Positions 12,101 through 25,206 of a stretch of 64,000 nt of DNA are shown piece by piece. The notes under the pieces were generated by a model that was not told the origin of the DNA, did no database searches, and saw only the letters and a program-made list of their open reading frames with translations. The stretch comes from Hybos culiciformis (lineage: Eukaryota > Arthropoda > Insecta > Diptera > Hybotidae): assembly GCA_964007475.1 (NCBI GenBank), contig OZ023274.1, positions 34,517,491-34,581,490 of the forward strand, given 5' to 3'. Position 1 is the stretch's first letter. Each line of letters starts with the position of its first letter. The position numbers and the translations under genes were made by a program.

Positions 12101-14351
12101 CAAAAACAAATATTTCTTGATTGAATCCTTTTATATTGACTTACAATCTGTTTCAATTCATTTGGTTTGTGTTTTTTTTTCTATCTTTTTTCTAAGAACT
12201 AAACCTTTATCAAAAAATGTTACATATCAAATTATTCTTAAGTTGTATAATTTACTTCAAGATTTTTCTTTTTTGTAAGGTATTCCTGATGAAATCAGCT
12301 TAAAATTTTTTTTTTTATATACATTGGTTTACAAGAAAAAAAAACATAGACAAGATTTCTGTTATGTATAATTGTAGATTCAAACATTAATGTGTGTAAT
12401 AGAATTGTATTTTAGTAACTAATTATTAAATAAGTATTTAGAAATTTTTAGGTTTAATTTTATTTATTGATTTATAACACGGACAGACTTCAGGTTACGA
12501 AATACAATATTTTTCGCAAAAATAGGTTCGATCTGTGTTTATTTTTTCGATACGAGTTTGATTGAAACCAACAAATTTTACGTCTTAGTCTTAATGTAAT
12601 TTATAATAAAAAAAATTATAATCTATCATCTAAAGCATCTTAGCAAATTAGGTTTTATACAAACCGTACATAATTATAACATACCTAGTCGATCCTGTCG
12701 CGAACGTTGTTTCGTTCTTGGCTAGTTTTTATTATTAAAAATAATGATCCTGAATTCATGCAAAAATTCCTCCTTCGAAAAAAGTTCTTTCACTTTTTTC
12801 CGAAATTTTGGAATTTTCCGGGCAACTATTATGAATTATTATCTCAAGTGATGCGCTTACGAACAGCATTTAATTTTTTTATAGATTATATTACTATACG
12901 TAAAAATTTTATTTTAAAATATCTTTATAGATAATGAGAAATCAGTTACATTTTCATATATACTTATTACAAATCATAATCATTTTATAAATTGGTTCAT
13001 CCAGTCCAAGTATTTGCCAAAATGAAACGACTCAGACCTGGGTATTTATTATTTGGGCATTTTAAAAAGTTCTAAGATTTGGTATAAAAAACTTGAAATT
13101 CATTAACTGAACTATCTTCACCAATCTGTTTTGTGCTTATAAATTTTTTTAGCCACTATAAGTAATAAAGATTTATAACATGGATTTTATCAATATCTTT
13201 CCGTTAGATAACTTTAGTTTGTTTTAGAGGGCGTTGAGAGCATTCGTGTATGTTCTGAGGTGTTTTATTCTAGAGGAAGAATTGTGGTACGAGGTTATGA
13301 TAATTAAGTCGTTTAAAGATAAATGAGAGATTGATTTTATTGTTGACAGTTTTATGCCATAGTAAAAAAATGTACATTAATAATTATATAGAACTTTGAT
13401 ATTCTGTCTATTTTTTTTAACTTACAACATTGGAAGAAAATTATTGTGTTTTGTTTTTTTACAATAAAGTTATATGATTGTCAAAATTTTCTATTATAGT
13501 TTTTCATGTTTTGATTTATAATGAATTTAATTTAAAATTCTTAAAAAAAACTTAAATGATTCGTAAAATTATTTTATTTTTATTTTATTTATTTTTGTTC
13601 CTTTTTTTTTGTAAAATTTTTAACATTAATTTGTTATAATGATATTTATTTATTTATTTTTTTTGAATTAAACTAAAAGATATTAATTTAAAAAAAAAAA
13701 TAAATTTTTTTAAGTGGTTTTATTTTTTTCTTTTCATTTATTTGTTTATTTTTTTTTTTTTTTTGCCAATTTTATAAATCGTTAATGTTTAGTCAATTTA
13801 ATTTTATTTAATAACTTTTCCATTATACATTATATTTAAAAATAAAAAATTGAAAGGAAATGAAAAAAAAAAAATAAAATAAATGAAAAATTATATATTA
13901 TTATTTTTTTTACGAAAAAAAAAAAAAAAATAGAAAACTTTTTACATGAAAAAAAAAAAAAATGAATTTCTAGATTATTAAAGTTTTCGTGAATTTTTAT
14001 TGGAAAAGTTTTTTTTTTTTTGCAACTTTTCATTGTCGCTCATCAATTTTATTTATTTCTATATTTTTCTATTTTTTTTTTTTTAACAAAAAATTCTAAA
14101 GTTTATCGAAAGAATGTTTTTATTATAATAATAATAATAATAATAATATATATATATATATAAATATATATTTTTTTTACCAAAATAAGATTATAAAAAA
14201 AAATATATACATATATAATGTATTTTTTTTATTTTTTATATTTTTGTGATGACATGCAATAATGAAATAGGAAAATAGGAAATTTTATTTATTTATTTTT
14301 TTGAAGAATATTTTCTACCTCACATAAATATATTTAATGCATATACGTATA
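9156..14351. other. AT-rich non-coding stretch
   Basis: No supported gene or element. It contains an ATT microsatellite near 10358-10377, T- and A-runs, and from about 13550 to 14260 very low-complexity T-rich and A-rich sequence with TAA and TA microsatellites near 14127-14162. Open frames here (for example 12707-12934 +) have no recognisable motif or splice context. Confidence 0.5.
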
Positions 14352-14428
14352 TCACGTTCAGTGACGTCTGCTAAGAGTGATCTAGGTGTTCGGTGAACAC
14401 CCATCCATGATCTCGGCCGAGAACTCGT
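14352..14428. other. Short GC-richer structured island of unknown origin
   Basis: About 75 bases with clearly higher GC than the flanks contain a near-perfect palindrome GGTGTTCGGTGAACACC (14385-14401) and a second palindrome CTCGGCCGAG (14412-14421), next to GTGACGTCTGC. On the minus strand the order is AGTTCTCGGCCGAGATCA, then TGGATGGGTGTTCACC. This loosely resembles parts of 5S rRNA (AGTTCTCGTCCGATCA and TGGATGGGTG), but it is too short and incomplete to call as a 5S gene. It may be a fragment of a repeat or SINE. It lies about 100 bases upstream of the foldback element at 14527. Confidence 0.35.
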
Positions 14429-14526
14429 TTACAGATTCAAAAAAAAAAATATTTTAAAATAATTGTTTTTTTTTTGTTTTCGTTCAATCAAAAAGCTTTA
14501 TATCATAACTAAAGTGCTTGCCTATA

Positions 14527-15197
14527 TCCACCAGGTAGAAAGTCTGCGTACGGGCTCGTTTTCTTATTTTTTGTTCGACATGTTCTCAGTTTTTGATGTC
14601 ATTTAAAAGAACTCTATAAAAAAACTTTTTTTTTATAAACAATTTTTTTTTTTTTTCACAATTTAAATTTTGAAAAATCTCGATTTTTGGAAAAGTCTGC
14701 GTACAGCCGTTTTTAAGGCCGCGTCGCAGAAATTAACTAGTAATATCATTTGAAAGGCAATTGAATGTAGATAATTTTGCACCATATAATTTTATCCCTA
14801 AGATAAGAGAGAGTGTCAAAAATCGCCTTTGAAAGTCATAAAAACAAGCGGTTCTAACCTATTTTCCAGCGGTTTTAAGCTATTTCTATGACTTTCAAAG
14901 ACAATTTTTGACACTTTCCCTTATCGTAGGGATAAAATTATATGGTGCAATATTATCTACATTCAATTGCCTTTCAAATGACATTACTAGTTAATTTCTG
15001 AAACGCGGCGTTAAAAACGGCTGTACGCAGACTTTTCTAAAAATTGAGATTTCTCAAAATTTAAATTTTGAAAAAAAAAAAAATTTCACAAAAAAACTTT
15101 TTTTATAGAGTTCTTTTAAATGACATCAAAAACTGGGAACATGTCGAACAAAAAATAAGAAAATGAGCCCGTATGTAGACTTTTTCTACCTAGTGTA
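14527..15197. mobile_element. Foldback (long inverted-repeat) MITE, about 670 bp
   Basis: The whole block is one imperfect palindrome. The left end CACCAGGTAGAAAGTCTGCG mirrors the right end CTACCTAGTG. Matching inner pairs include GTCTGCGTACAGCCG (left) with CGGCTGTACGCAGAC (right), and GACACTTTCCCTTATC-type and TTTATCCCTA/TAGGGATAAA pairs. The arms are about 310 bases each and meet in a short centre near 14845-14885. There is no coding capacity, so this is a non-autonomous foldback or MITE-like element. A TA is present just outside each end, but the exact termini and the target duplication are not certain. Confidence 0.88.
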
Positions 15198-18100
15198 CTT
15201 ACTTATCGTTTTCTTAAAGTTTGCAGTTTGGCTTATTTCTTCTTTTTGTTACTTCTAAAATTAATTTTTTAATTGGTTCTTCTAAAATCTATGATTATTT
15301 GCATTGATTATCAACAGAAAACAGTAATAAGTTCTTAGTAACGGGTTGTATAAAAAATCGATAATATACAGACGTGTTCTTGAGAACAAAACACTCGTAT
15401 TTGACGAATATTTTGAATAATTTCACATCAAAGTTTATACAATTCGACTTTTTCGAATTTTTTACCAATTTTGTTTTAATTAAATTTTTATATTTTAAAA
15501 TTTTTGTTAATTTTTTCCTTGGAATTTTTTTGTTTGGTTATTGAACACTGATTTCTTGAGGTCAGGCAACGCCACTGATCATGTATTTATATACATTTTT
15601 TAATTTAAGTACGGAAAAATAAAAATATTAAGTTTATTTTTTTATTAAAAAAAAAAGAAGAAAATTTAAACTTTTGAAGAGAAAAAACTAGAAGTCATGA
15701 AATAAGGCTGTGGTTTGTTCTACGTATACCTAGTGGATGATTTGTTATATTTCATTTATTATTATTTTTTTGGAGGAAAAAGACCTAATTCTTATGTTTT
15801 ATTTTCTTTTAAACTGCATAGTAATCATTTGAAAAAAAAAAAAAATTAAATTTCCCTTATTTTCAGAATAAAAGTAAAGAAAATATAATACTGTCGGCAT
15901 TCTAAGAAAAAGGGTCGCAGTGTAGTATTTTTTTTAACTAAATAAAGAAAATAAAGTATATTTTTAATAAAAATGTAAAAAATAAAAATAAAATGAAAAA
16001 CTGTTTAATTTGATTTTGATTTGTATGCCACAAAGAACTAAATTTTCACACCTTAATTCAAAAAAAAAATTAAATAATATCCACTCCATAAAAGTGGTCG
16101 CAAGACACATTTCCAGTGCATAATTATTTTTCTTCTATTAATATTACAATTATTTCACTTTCATTTCATTAGAAACGAAATTAGAATGGATTTATGAAAA
16201 TCATTAACATGCCAATATACTATGCGCTTTACTAAGACCTGTCATATATTATATTTCTAACTAATATAGTATGTTGGCTATAACTTATAGGTTATGTACT
16301 TTTTTGTGAGAAAAAAAAAAGTTTTTGAAAGATTATTTTTTTCTATCCATTTCTTTACCTATAGTTACATATCAAAACATGAAAGCAATTCTTTTGGATA
16401 TTATAAGTATAAGTACTTTATACACTAAACCATTAAATATGGAAAGCTTCGTTCAATAAAGCTGCTTCCTTTGTATAACATTATGTCTATATATAATAAT
16501 ATATTTTTTTTATGTACATAATATAAACATATTTATTTTTGCGAAAAAAAAATCACAAAACTCTAGAGAATTTTGCATACATATATATAACTCCAACATA
16601 ATCAGGAAAATTATTGCCTTTAAATTCAGAAGGCAACGAAAAAAAAATAAAAATGGTTAATGGTTTCATTGGTTAACAATCTTGCAATCTCATATCAGAG
16701 TGAGTAAAAAAATAAAAAAAAAAAAACTTAAAAAACCATTAAATACCAATATAGATTGTAAATGATTTCTCATTAAAAATATATACTTTTCAGAATTCAT
16801 AGAAAAATAAAATGGTTAAATATAAAATGAAAGAAGAAAAAAAAATTTCAAACTTTATTCCACCAGAGGTGTATTTATTGGACCGATAAACTTAAAAATA
16901 TAAGAATGAAGTATGGAATATATTTTGGTTGAAACTGCGACTTACTTACGTCTTATATTTATCAAAAATGTCTATAAAAACAAATTTCAGAGCATAGTAG
17001 ACATTCATGACGACTTTTAATGAATAAACTTTTATATTATAATTTTTTATTTTTTTTGTTTAAATTTAAAAATAGATTATCAATTAAGTTACTAAAAATG
17101 TTTAATAAATTCATATATTTCTTATAAAGATTATTAATTTCTCAAGGTCCTATATAGCATAATTCTCATCGATTCTGTTCACGTATTTTGTTTTATTTCT
17201 ACATTATACAAGTAGGAGCATAAAATATATTTAATTTTTTTTTTAAAACAATTTTTAAAACATTTTTATCGTTTATATGCAAGAAAAATGACATTTTATA
17301 ATGTAAAGAATAAAAAAAATTTTTAGTTTTTCCGCAAATGAATTTCAATAGTTTGGAAATTTTGAAAAACTACTAAGGACTTTAAATAATAGTAAGATCT
17401 TCTTCTATGTCAGCTAATTTTACCAATTTTATATATATATAAGGATTGTAGTACAAAGAAATATCGATCTTATTATATATGATGTTATTCTTACAAGCCA
17501 TCGAAAATATCCTTTTTTTTTAATGAAAAAGAAATATAACATACGTTGTACTATTTATATTCCAGCAGCAGTATGTTGTGAATAAAGAAATATATAATAT
17601 AATGTATAAATATTTTACAAAATTGGAATGAAATAGAGTTGGGAATATTTTCTCATTGAAATTGGAATATGTATTTTCGATACAGTTCCTATTTTCTATT
17701 TAAAATACCTGTGTTAAATGAACTGGGAGTTTGATACCTAAAAAAAAAATTATATATATACAGGAAAAGTAATATTTTTTATTTTATTCTTCTGTTCATA
17801 AGGATGAGTTTTGATTTTTTTTTTAAATATATATACAAATGTATGCTAACATATTTATATTAATATATATATACACAATAAATATATTTAAAAGAACAAA
17901 ATATATTTTTTCGAATATCGTAAATGATTGAGGTCTAGTTAAATGAAAAAAAAAAAAAATATTTTATTTTTCTCTCGAAAGTACTTAGAAGTTTTTTTTT
18001 TTTTCATCTTTTGTTTGAAAAAGTAGAAAATTCATCCTTAATATTGTAAGATTTTCTTTTTCTTTTTCTTTTTTTTTTTTCTATACTATAAAATTGATGG

Positions 18101-20576
18101 TTTGATTTAGGATTATTTTTACGGATTTATAGAAATATACTAGAGTGATTACTATATGAAATAAAAAAGAAAGCACACATAGAAGAGATAATGGCTTCCA
18201 TTCTAGAAAATTTTACCTACAGAAAAATATATAATTAAATATTTAATTATTTAAAATTAAAGCATTAGTATAGTAATATAAAGAAAAATATAAAACTTTG
18301 ATAAAATAATGTTTCCGGTGGGAATATTATAGGAAATTCTCTGATGAGTGTGTGTGCGTAAATGAAAATAGTTTGATAAAGAAAAGCAGATATATAGTTT
18401 TGATCTTCATCGACACTTCATCTAAATAATCTAATTTTGAATTTACGACAAAAATAAGAATTTATATTAAATGTAAACACACAATTCCCTTGCACAATAT
18501 GCATACTTTTGTTTATGATTGCTGTATGCACATTTTTATTACAATCATGTTAAAAAAAATATTTTTTAAAAGCACACATTATACTTTAAAACTCTAAAGA
18601 TTTCAAAAAAAGATATTAAAAAAAATTTAGCGAATGAAATATGAAGTTTAGATTACAAAAAAAGATAATTTTTGCTTTGAGAACTATAAGATTCATATAA
18701 ATTAAAAACAAAATGTATGCTATTATTTTGCAATATTATATGAATATAATTAGAAAGTTTTATAATTATACGTATATATAAGTTTATATAAACTTAGTTA
18801 AATTAGTTTAATTCTTAGAATTAATTTTTTTCATTGCATTTTCTTATTATTATTAATATAAATTCTTTAATAGAATTATAAAATTTTTGCAAATAACTTA
18901 AATAAATATTTAAAATAGTTTATTAAACTATAGCAATAATAATAATAATAACAAAATTCTCTTGAAAATTAACTTCAAAACATTAAATTTTTTTTTGTTT
19001 TGTTTTCTAAATTTATTTATTAGTTGTATTTTTATTTATTTTTTTTTTGTTTAATACCTTTTGATAGGTAAATAAAATTTTTGAATACACAAAGGTAATA
19101 ATAATGTTTTTGAAAGCACTATAAATAACAAAAATTATGTAAGCATAACAAATAATTTAGATGAATTTGACATGGAAAATGACAAAATTTTAAAGGATTA
19201 GCATTATTATTATTATTATTAATATTATTATTTTATTATAAATTAATGTTAAGTATAATAATTAATTTTTAGGTGTTTTTTGAATAACTTATGTCTATAG
19301 TTTGTAGATATTTACGTATATTATATAACTGATAATATGTTCATTCATTATTATTGTTATTATTATGTACATTTATGTACATAATAATATACCTATCTAA
19401 TAATAATAATAATAATAATAATAATGAAACATTAATTAATAAAAAATTACGTACATTCAATTTAAATAATTTATATCTTGGGAACGATAAATAATATTGT
19501 TAATTTAACAAATTAATTATTATTATCATTATTATGTTATGTACAAATATATATGTTTATATGCTTAAAATATTATGTACATTTATAACAATGCTTAAGC
19601 TTGATTATCTATACAAAAATACATACATGTAGTTTATTTTTACATAACAATGATATTAGAGTGGATAACAATTATTTTTATTATCGAAACATTTAATTTC
19701 ATTCATTATTGTTTTTTTTTATTTCATTTTTTTTTTTAATTCATTTAAAATACATAATAAACATGATAATAGATTCAACAGTGTTTATTAAAATAAAATA
19801 AATTTTTATGTTCATCAAAATAATTTTGTAATATTGAAATAATGCAAAATATTGCATTGCGCTTTAACTGCTTTTAGGTACCAGGTATTATCGTTCATTT
19901 ATGTTCATTATGTATTAAGGAGAAATATACGGTTGCCTGAAATATTGAAACTGAAAAAAAATAAAATAAAATAAATAAATACAATTTACTATTAAACTTA
20001 TTTTTATTACTGAAACACAAGACTGTACTAACTAAAAATATCAATGAAATATAATAAAAAAAATTTATTGTGCAGATAGCTAGGCACTGAAAATTTAATC
20101 AAATTATTTTAACTATTTTTTTTTATTTATACTATTTAATCCTTTATTATTATTTAATATCAACTGTTTTTAATTGCATTTTTATGTTAATTTGTTTTTA
20201 ACTATATTATAAAAACAAAAAAAAAATTATATTCATTCAATATGATTAACTTATAAATAACAATTAACAATTAACTTGAATATTATTTTGATAATAAAAA
20301 TATATTTGGCGCGAACTTAATAATCACTTATACTCATGTGCAACTGAATATTTTGTTCAGTTCAGTTTATATGAAAATAAAAGCAAAATAATAAAAAAAA
20401 ACATTAGTTAGGTAATTCCATTTTTGCATACATATTTTATTATGATTTTTTTTGATGAGAAGAAAGTCAATTATTTTGAATTTATATTTCGAATTTACTT
20501 TTAAATATTTGGATTAAATGATATTGATATCAATTTAATTAAATTATAACATGAATTTTTTTTTCTGTAATTTCAG
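15198..20576. other. AT-rich intron sequence before the first recognised exon
   Basis: No gene or bounded element was identified. There are several ATT/TAA microsatellites (around 19200-19230 and 19399-19425), T-runs, and many TATATA patches. The last bases before 20577 form the 3' splice site (a T-rich tract followed by TTTCAG), so at least the distal part of this stretch is intron. Confidence 0.6.
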
Positions 20577-20625
20577 ATAGAAGATGCAATGCTTATGTTC
20601 GATAAACAGACAAATCGTCATAGAG
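20577..20625 (+). CDS. Rbp6: Musashi-type RNA-binding protein, RRM2 exon (beta 2 region)
   Basis: This 49-nt internal exon encodes IEDAMLMFDKQTNRHR and the first base of a Gly codon (phase 0 in, phase 1 out). It is flanked by a T-rich tract with TTTCAG and by the donor GTAAGT. DAMLMFDK.TNRHRG is the conserved stretch of Musashi-family RRM2 immediately before the RNP1 motif. The protein is an RNA-binding translational regulator, binding UAG-containing sites in mRNA 3' UTRs; this is family knowledge. The exon's last Gly base joins 34429, completing RG-FGFVTF. The upstream exons carrying RRM1 are outside the window. The assignment to Rbp6 rather than msi rests on the downstream exons. An opposite-strand open frame over the same bases is a shadow. 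Confidence 0.92.
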
Positions 20626-21249
20626 GTAAGTTTGCGAAAATTATGTTTCATTACAAATAAATTCAAAACGATGATATAATGCCAGATGAAGAAATAGTTT
20701 CGAATTAAATTAAGTAAATCTGGGCACTCTCCCAGATCGAAAGTGTGATATGAATCCACAGTTATCTGTACACAAAACTCAAAACAAGGGAAATACCCAA
20801 TACAGTTTAGCTCAAATAATAAAATATCAAATTAAAACCTTCACATTTGAAACAGGAAGATATTAAATTTAATTTTAGTAATTCCAAAAAAAGAAGAAAA
20901 CCAAATTTAAAACCTTAGAAAAACCCACATTTCAATTTTGCTGAAAAAATTTGATTGCAATGATCAAAAAAACTGCTCATTTATTATAAAGAAATACAGC
21001 TTATTATAAAAGTGTGCTAAAATAAAAAATAATGTCATTTAAATTTAACTTTTTTAAAATTTAATTTATATAAAATGTTTCTTAGAGATTTTGTGCGTTA
21101 ATTAATTAATTACAAATAAATTTACCCAACCGAGGAACATTAATTTTATGGCTTTAGTTGAAATTATTATAAGATTAAAATGCTGATGAATATCTGATGT
21201 GAAATTTTTTGAATAAGTTTGATACATAACTAAATTATTATTATTTTAG

Positions 21250-21285
21250 GATGATGATATTGAACTCGAAAAGTTATTTGGTTAC
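21250..21285 (+). CDS. Possible 36-nt microexon (speculative)
   Basis: After TTATTATTATTTTAG, the 36 bases read DDDIELEKLFGY in one frame and end at GTATGT, a reasonable donor. The length is a multiple of three. However, it would have to be entered in phase 0, whereas the exon at 20625 leaves in phase 1. Joined to that exon it gives Gly followed directly by a TGA stop. It could only be a stop-introducing (NMD-type) alternative exon or a chance pair of splice-like sequences. I consider chance more likely. Confidence 0.12.
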
Positions 21286-22309
21286 GTATGTATAATTTCT
21301 TGAAAAAACTACTATTTTCAGTAAATTTACTATTTTTAAATTACTATTGAGTCCGAAAATATCAATTTTAGATTAATTTTTAGATATAAAGCAGTTTTGA
21401 AAATACAAAAAAATTCTATATGGGCTAGTTTAGCCACTTTAAACTCAAATGGAAATTTAGCGTATACCCCTAATGAATACTCACGCGGCGATTTTTATTT
21501 TTATTAGATATGTTCTTTTCTTATTTAAATTTTTGTTTAAAAAATAATGATACAAAATTAATTAATTTTGAAAAAGATTAAAGTTAAAGAGAATATAAAT
21601 TTTCCAAAATATTCTCCAAACATTGTTTTTAACAGAAAATTTTGTCTACAAATCCTTACGTGATTCATAATTCTTTTTTTAGCGAGGAATAATATATAAA
21701 TATAGTTCAATGCCCATTTAACTTTTTAAAAACCTGATATTAAATAATAATCCCAACTCAAATCAAATATTGTGCCGAACTTCTAATTTTCGAAAAAATT
21801 CTACCTACACCTATTTCCATATAAATTTTTTAAATATAAAGAATCTATAGGAAAAGAAAAAAATGTTCGTCCTTATTAAACTTCAATCTATGTATACAAA
21901 TATAATTAATTATCAGTTTATAATTTAATGATATCGTTATTTTTAAGTATGTTGTACATGTAAAAGAAAATTATGTAAAATATTTCATTTTCGAAAAGCC
22001 ACAGAATTTGTACATGTTAATTTAAAAATTAATGTCAGTATTGTAAAAAAAAAAAATATATGTATTTTTTTTTTTTGTTATAGATGTTTTTTTTTTTCAG
22101 TCTTTTTATGAATTATCATTTATTTTTGGTTGAAACATATTTTTATAATTGCGATATAAATTATCTTCAATGTTTTTTAATGATTTATGACCAAGATAGC
22201 CTTCCTAATATTAAATTAGATTGGTTGTAAGTTTTTTTTTTTTCTAATATGGTTTTACAACTATATATTTTAAATGTAGCGAACTTAATTTCATTGAACT
22301 GAAAAACTT

Positions 22310-22560
22310 ATCTTATATAGTCTATATATATAAAAATTTAAGTTAATTTATGTATGTAACTTATAAATTTCTGAACCAATGAACAGATTTCGACAAAACC
22401 GGTATCATTGGAACAATGTTCGCCCCGGGATCAACTACTGTTGAATATTTAACAAATTATTTGAAAAAAAAAAAAAAGTTCTGAGAAAGAGGGAAATTCT
22501 GTCAAAATTGCAATGCTGTCAGTTCCCTAGAGTATGTAGTGTCTCTACATATAACTTAGC
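22310..22560 (+). mobile_element. Degenerate transposon-like patch
   Basis: The sequence TCTATATATATAAAAATTTAAG, then TATGTATGTAACTTATAAATTTCTGAACCAATGAACAGATTTCGACAAAACCGGTATCATTGGA and CGCCCCGGGATCAACTACTGTTGAA, has the look of dispersed insect repeats that start with a TCTATATATA motif. It is GC-richer than its flanks. I cannot find terminal repeats, a target duplication or coding sequence, so the class is undetermined; a Helitron-like or other non-autonomous origin is only a guess. Confidence 0.35.
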
Positions 22561-24696
22561 TAAAAACTCATTTTTTGAACTTCAGACGTCACATCTTCGA
22601 AACTATAATATTTAGTCAAGAAAATGTTTTTTAAATAATCTTAAATACGATATCGCGATAAATCATATTATTTAAATATAAAAAAAAATATAGGTATCTA
22701 TGTTCAACTTCTGTACATTTTTTTTATTGTTTTGAACATTTTGTTCTATTTAAATGGACAAATTTTGACAGCATACAATATCACAATGAACACATTTGAA
22801 AAATGATTTAATTTTAAAAATGAAATCACTCTAACTATATTATGTGTTGTCCATACACACATATCTATCTAAGCAAAAAGTAAAAAAAGAAAAAGATACA
22901 AATGTTATGCAAAATTGGAAATTTTTTTTTGTAGAAATTATTTTTATTGTCAGAACATGATGGTGACCTTCTCTTCAAATTTTTCTTCAGCTAATATATT
23001 TTTTTTTTTACGTTTTTATCTTTTTTTTTTTTTGGCAATTTGATATAACTGAATTGCAGTTGACATAAATGTGCAATGACATAACATAACATTTCAGAAA
23101 CGATATTTTTACAATGTTCAGTTTTTTTTCTGTTTTTTTTTTTGTTTATAGTTAGTAGGTTTTCTCCTGATGCTATGTTGTCAAAAAATTATGTATGACA
23201 TAATTTATAAAATATGATTTGAATACTATATGTATATATTGCTCTTTTAGTAAGCGATAAAATTTTAACATCATATTTTCGTGTAAATAAATGAATAGTA
23301 TTGTGATGGTGATGTTGGTGTTATAAATTATTAAATCTTCTTATTTAAGGTATATAATTTAATTAAATTTATCAGACTGGTTATTTTGAATTAAGATTTT
23401 CTTTTTTGAGTAGTTCTGTATGAAAGTTTATAAGAAAAAGGGTTTGTAATCATTTTAATTATGATTAACTAATAAACTATTATAAGATTCAAACTAACAT
23501 TTTGAGAAAATATGTGGATCATTATGCCCCAATTATGGTAAAGAACTGAATAGTGGCAATAAATTATTTATTAATTAATTTCCTTGAGAAAAAATTAGAA
23601 AGAATTTGGATCAAAATAAAAAGCTTCTGCCTCCGGTTCCAATAAACCTAAACCAAAACAACTAATTAAAAGTTAAATTAAATAAATTTTGACATTATAA
23701 AGTTTAAAACAATAATCGAAGACCGGAGTTTACTAAAACCTATAATTTTCATTTTATTTTAAAATTTACATGTTAAGAAAATACCTTGATAAAATAATAT
23801 AAAACTGAAAAACCGGGAGAAAACATAAAAAATGATGTGAATTTTTATTCCTGTAAATGAACTATAATTTTTTTTTTGTTTTTTCTCTCTTACCAACCTA
23901 ACGTCAGAAGGGACTAAAACTTGATTAATGTTAAAGTGAATTGTTATTTTTACTTTTTTTTTTATTACTTTTAAGTAAATTACATTTATAAAATATCGTA
24001 AAAAGCTTTTTGGCATAAACAATTTATATTAAAGATTATTTATATAACAATAATATGATATAAAAATAAAATATTTAAAAATATAAATTGTATATAGAAT
24101 GGGGAAAATGATGGTGATTTCCACGGTGTTTTCCATCTAATTTCATTCATTCATTATTCTAATGTTTAACAAAATGTTTTCAGTTTTGATTTAAAAAAAA
24201 AAAATGAAAAATAAAATAAGAAGAAAAAATATTTGACATTTTGATTTCAAAGTTTTATTGGAATATTTGCTCACTCTTAAGGATTATATTATGGTTGGCT
24301 GGCAAAATGTTTTTTTCTCAAATTCAACTCAAATAGTCTCGATTTTCTTTCTGTGTCTATCAAATAAATTCCACTTCTGTTGAAGTTATACAATACGAAC
24401 GGAAGTCGTAGTTGCGGATAATAAGTGGGTCTTAAATTGGAAATCGAAGTGTATATATTATGGATTTTGTTCAATAATAGATTCGAAAGACTTCAGGTTA
24501 CCAATAGGTTGGCGAATAGGCTGGCATACTTACAAAAGATGGTTTGGTTTTTTTTTTTTGTTTGGCACCAGCGATTTATTTTATTTTATTCTTTTTACTG
24601 AAGCACTTTAAAGTATGATTTTTTTTTCCTGCAAATTTTCTGCAAATCTGCAGTTTATACCCTTTTTTTTTTAATTACAAAAAACTATGTCTAGTG

Positions 24697-25206
24697 CACG
24701 GGTTCCCAAACTTTTACCAGTCACGACCCACTAATTAAAACCCTTAGGTTTTCGCGACCCACCTGTAAAAAAAAATTAATAGCAGAAAAGTAAAAACTTT
24801 AATTCATTGCTGAAAATGCAATTTCACATAAATAAGACGTTGTAATTTAAAAGCTGGAGTGTGTATATGTATTTTGTACTGACAACCAAAACTGTATCAA
24901 TTTTTTTCGCTCAAAACTAATTTTGATATCACTATCCCTTAAACAACTCTATCAACTCTTCATCCTCTTTTGTCGATATATCAGTAGCTGAACCGTTTTG
25001 AAAAGGATTTATAATCCATGCATATTTATCGATAATTTAAATTTCGTCGTGTAAATAAAAATATAAATTTTCCATAAGTTTGTCCAAATGTTCAATTATT
25101 AAAGAAAAATTAATACAAACAACTAAATAATAAAAATTTTGGAGACCCACCTTGAGTCAGCTCGCGACCCACCAGTGGGTCGCGACCCACACTTTGGGAA
25201 CCACTG
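24697..25206. mobile_element. Non-autonomous hAT-type element, 510 bp
   Basis: Terminal inverted repeats start CACGGGTTCCCAAACT at the left and, read inward from the right, CAGTGGTTCCCAAAGT (13 of 16 matching). Both are followed by a 'GACCCAC' block (GGGTCGCGACCC at the right end). The element is bounded by a perfect 8-bp target duplication GTCTAGTG at 24689-24696 and 25207-25214. The CAGTGG...CCCAAA ends with an 8-bp duplication are characteristic of hAT-superfamily elements. The interior is AT-rich with no transposase, so it depends on enzyme supplied elsewhere. It sits in the large intron between the two RRM2 exons. Confidence 0.93.

Noticed and set aside
12707..12934. 75-codon + strand frame (FRSWLVF...) as a gene
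   Set aside because: No recognisable motif, no supporting splice or promoter context, and a length expected by chance in 64 kb of six-frame sequence.
14352..14428. Functional 5S rRNA gene
   Set aside because: Only two short stretches resemble 5S rRNA. The internal promoter region and full length of about 120 bases are missing.
20544..20759. Minus-strand open frame over the first Musashi exon
   Set aside because: It is a shadow of a conserved + strand exon with matching splice sites; no homology is visible.
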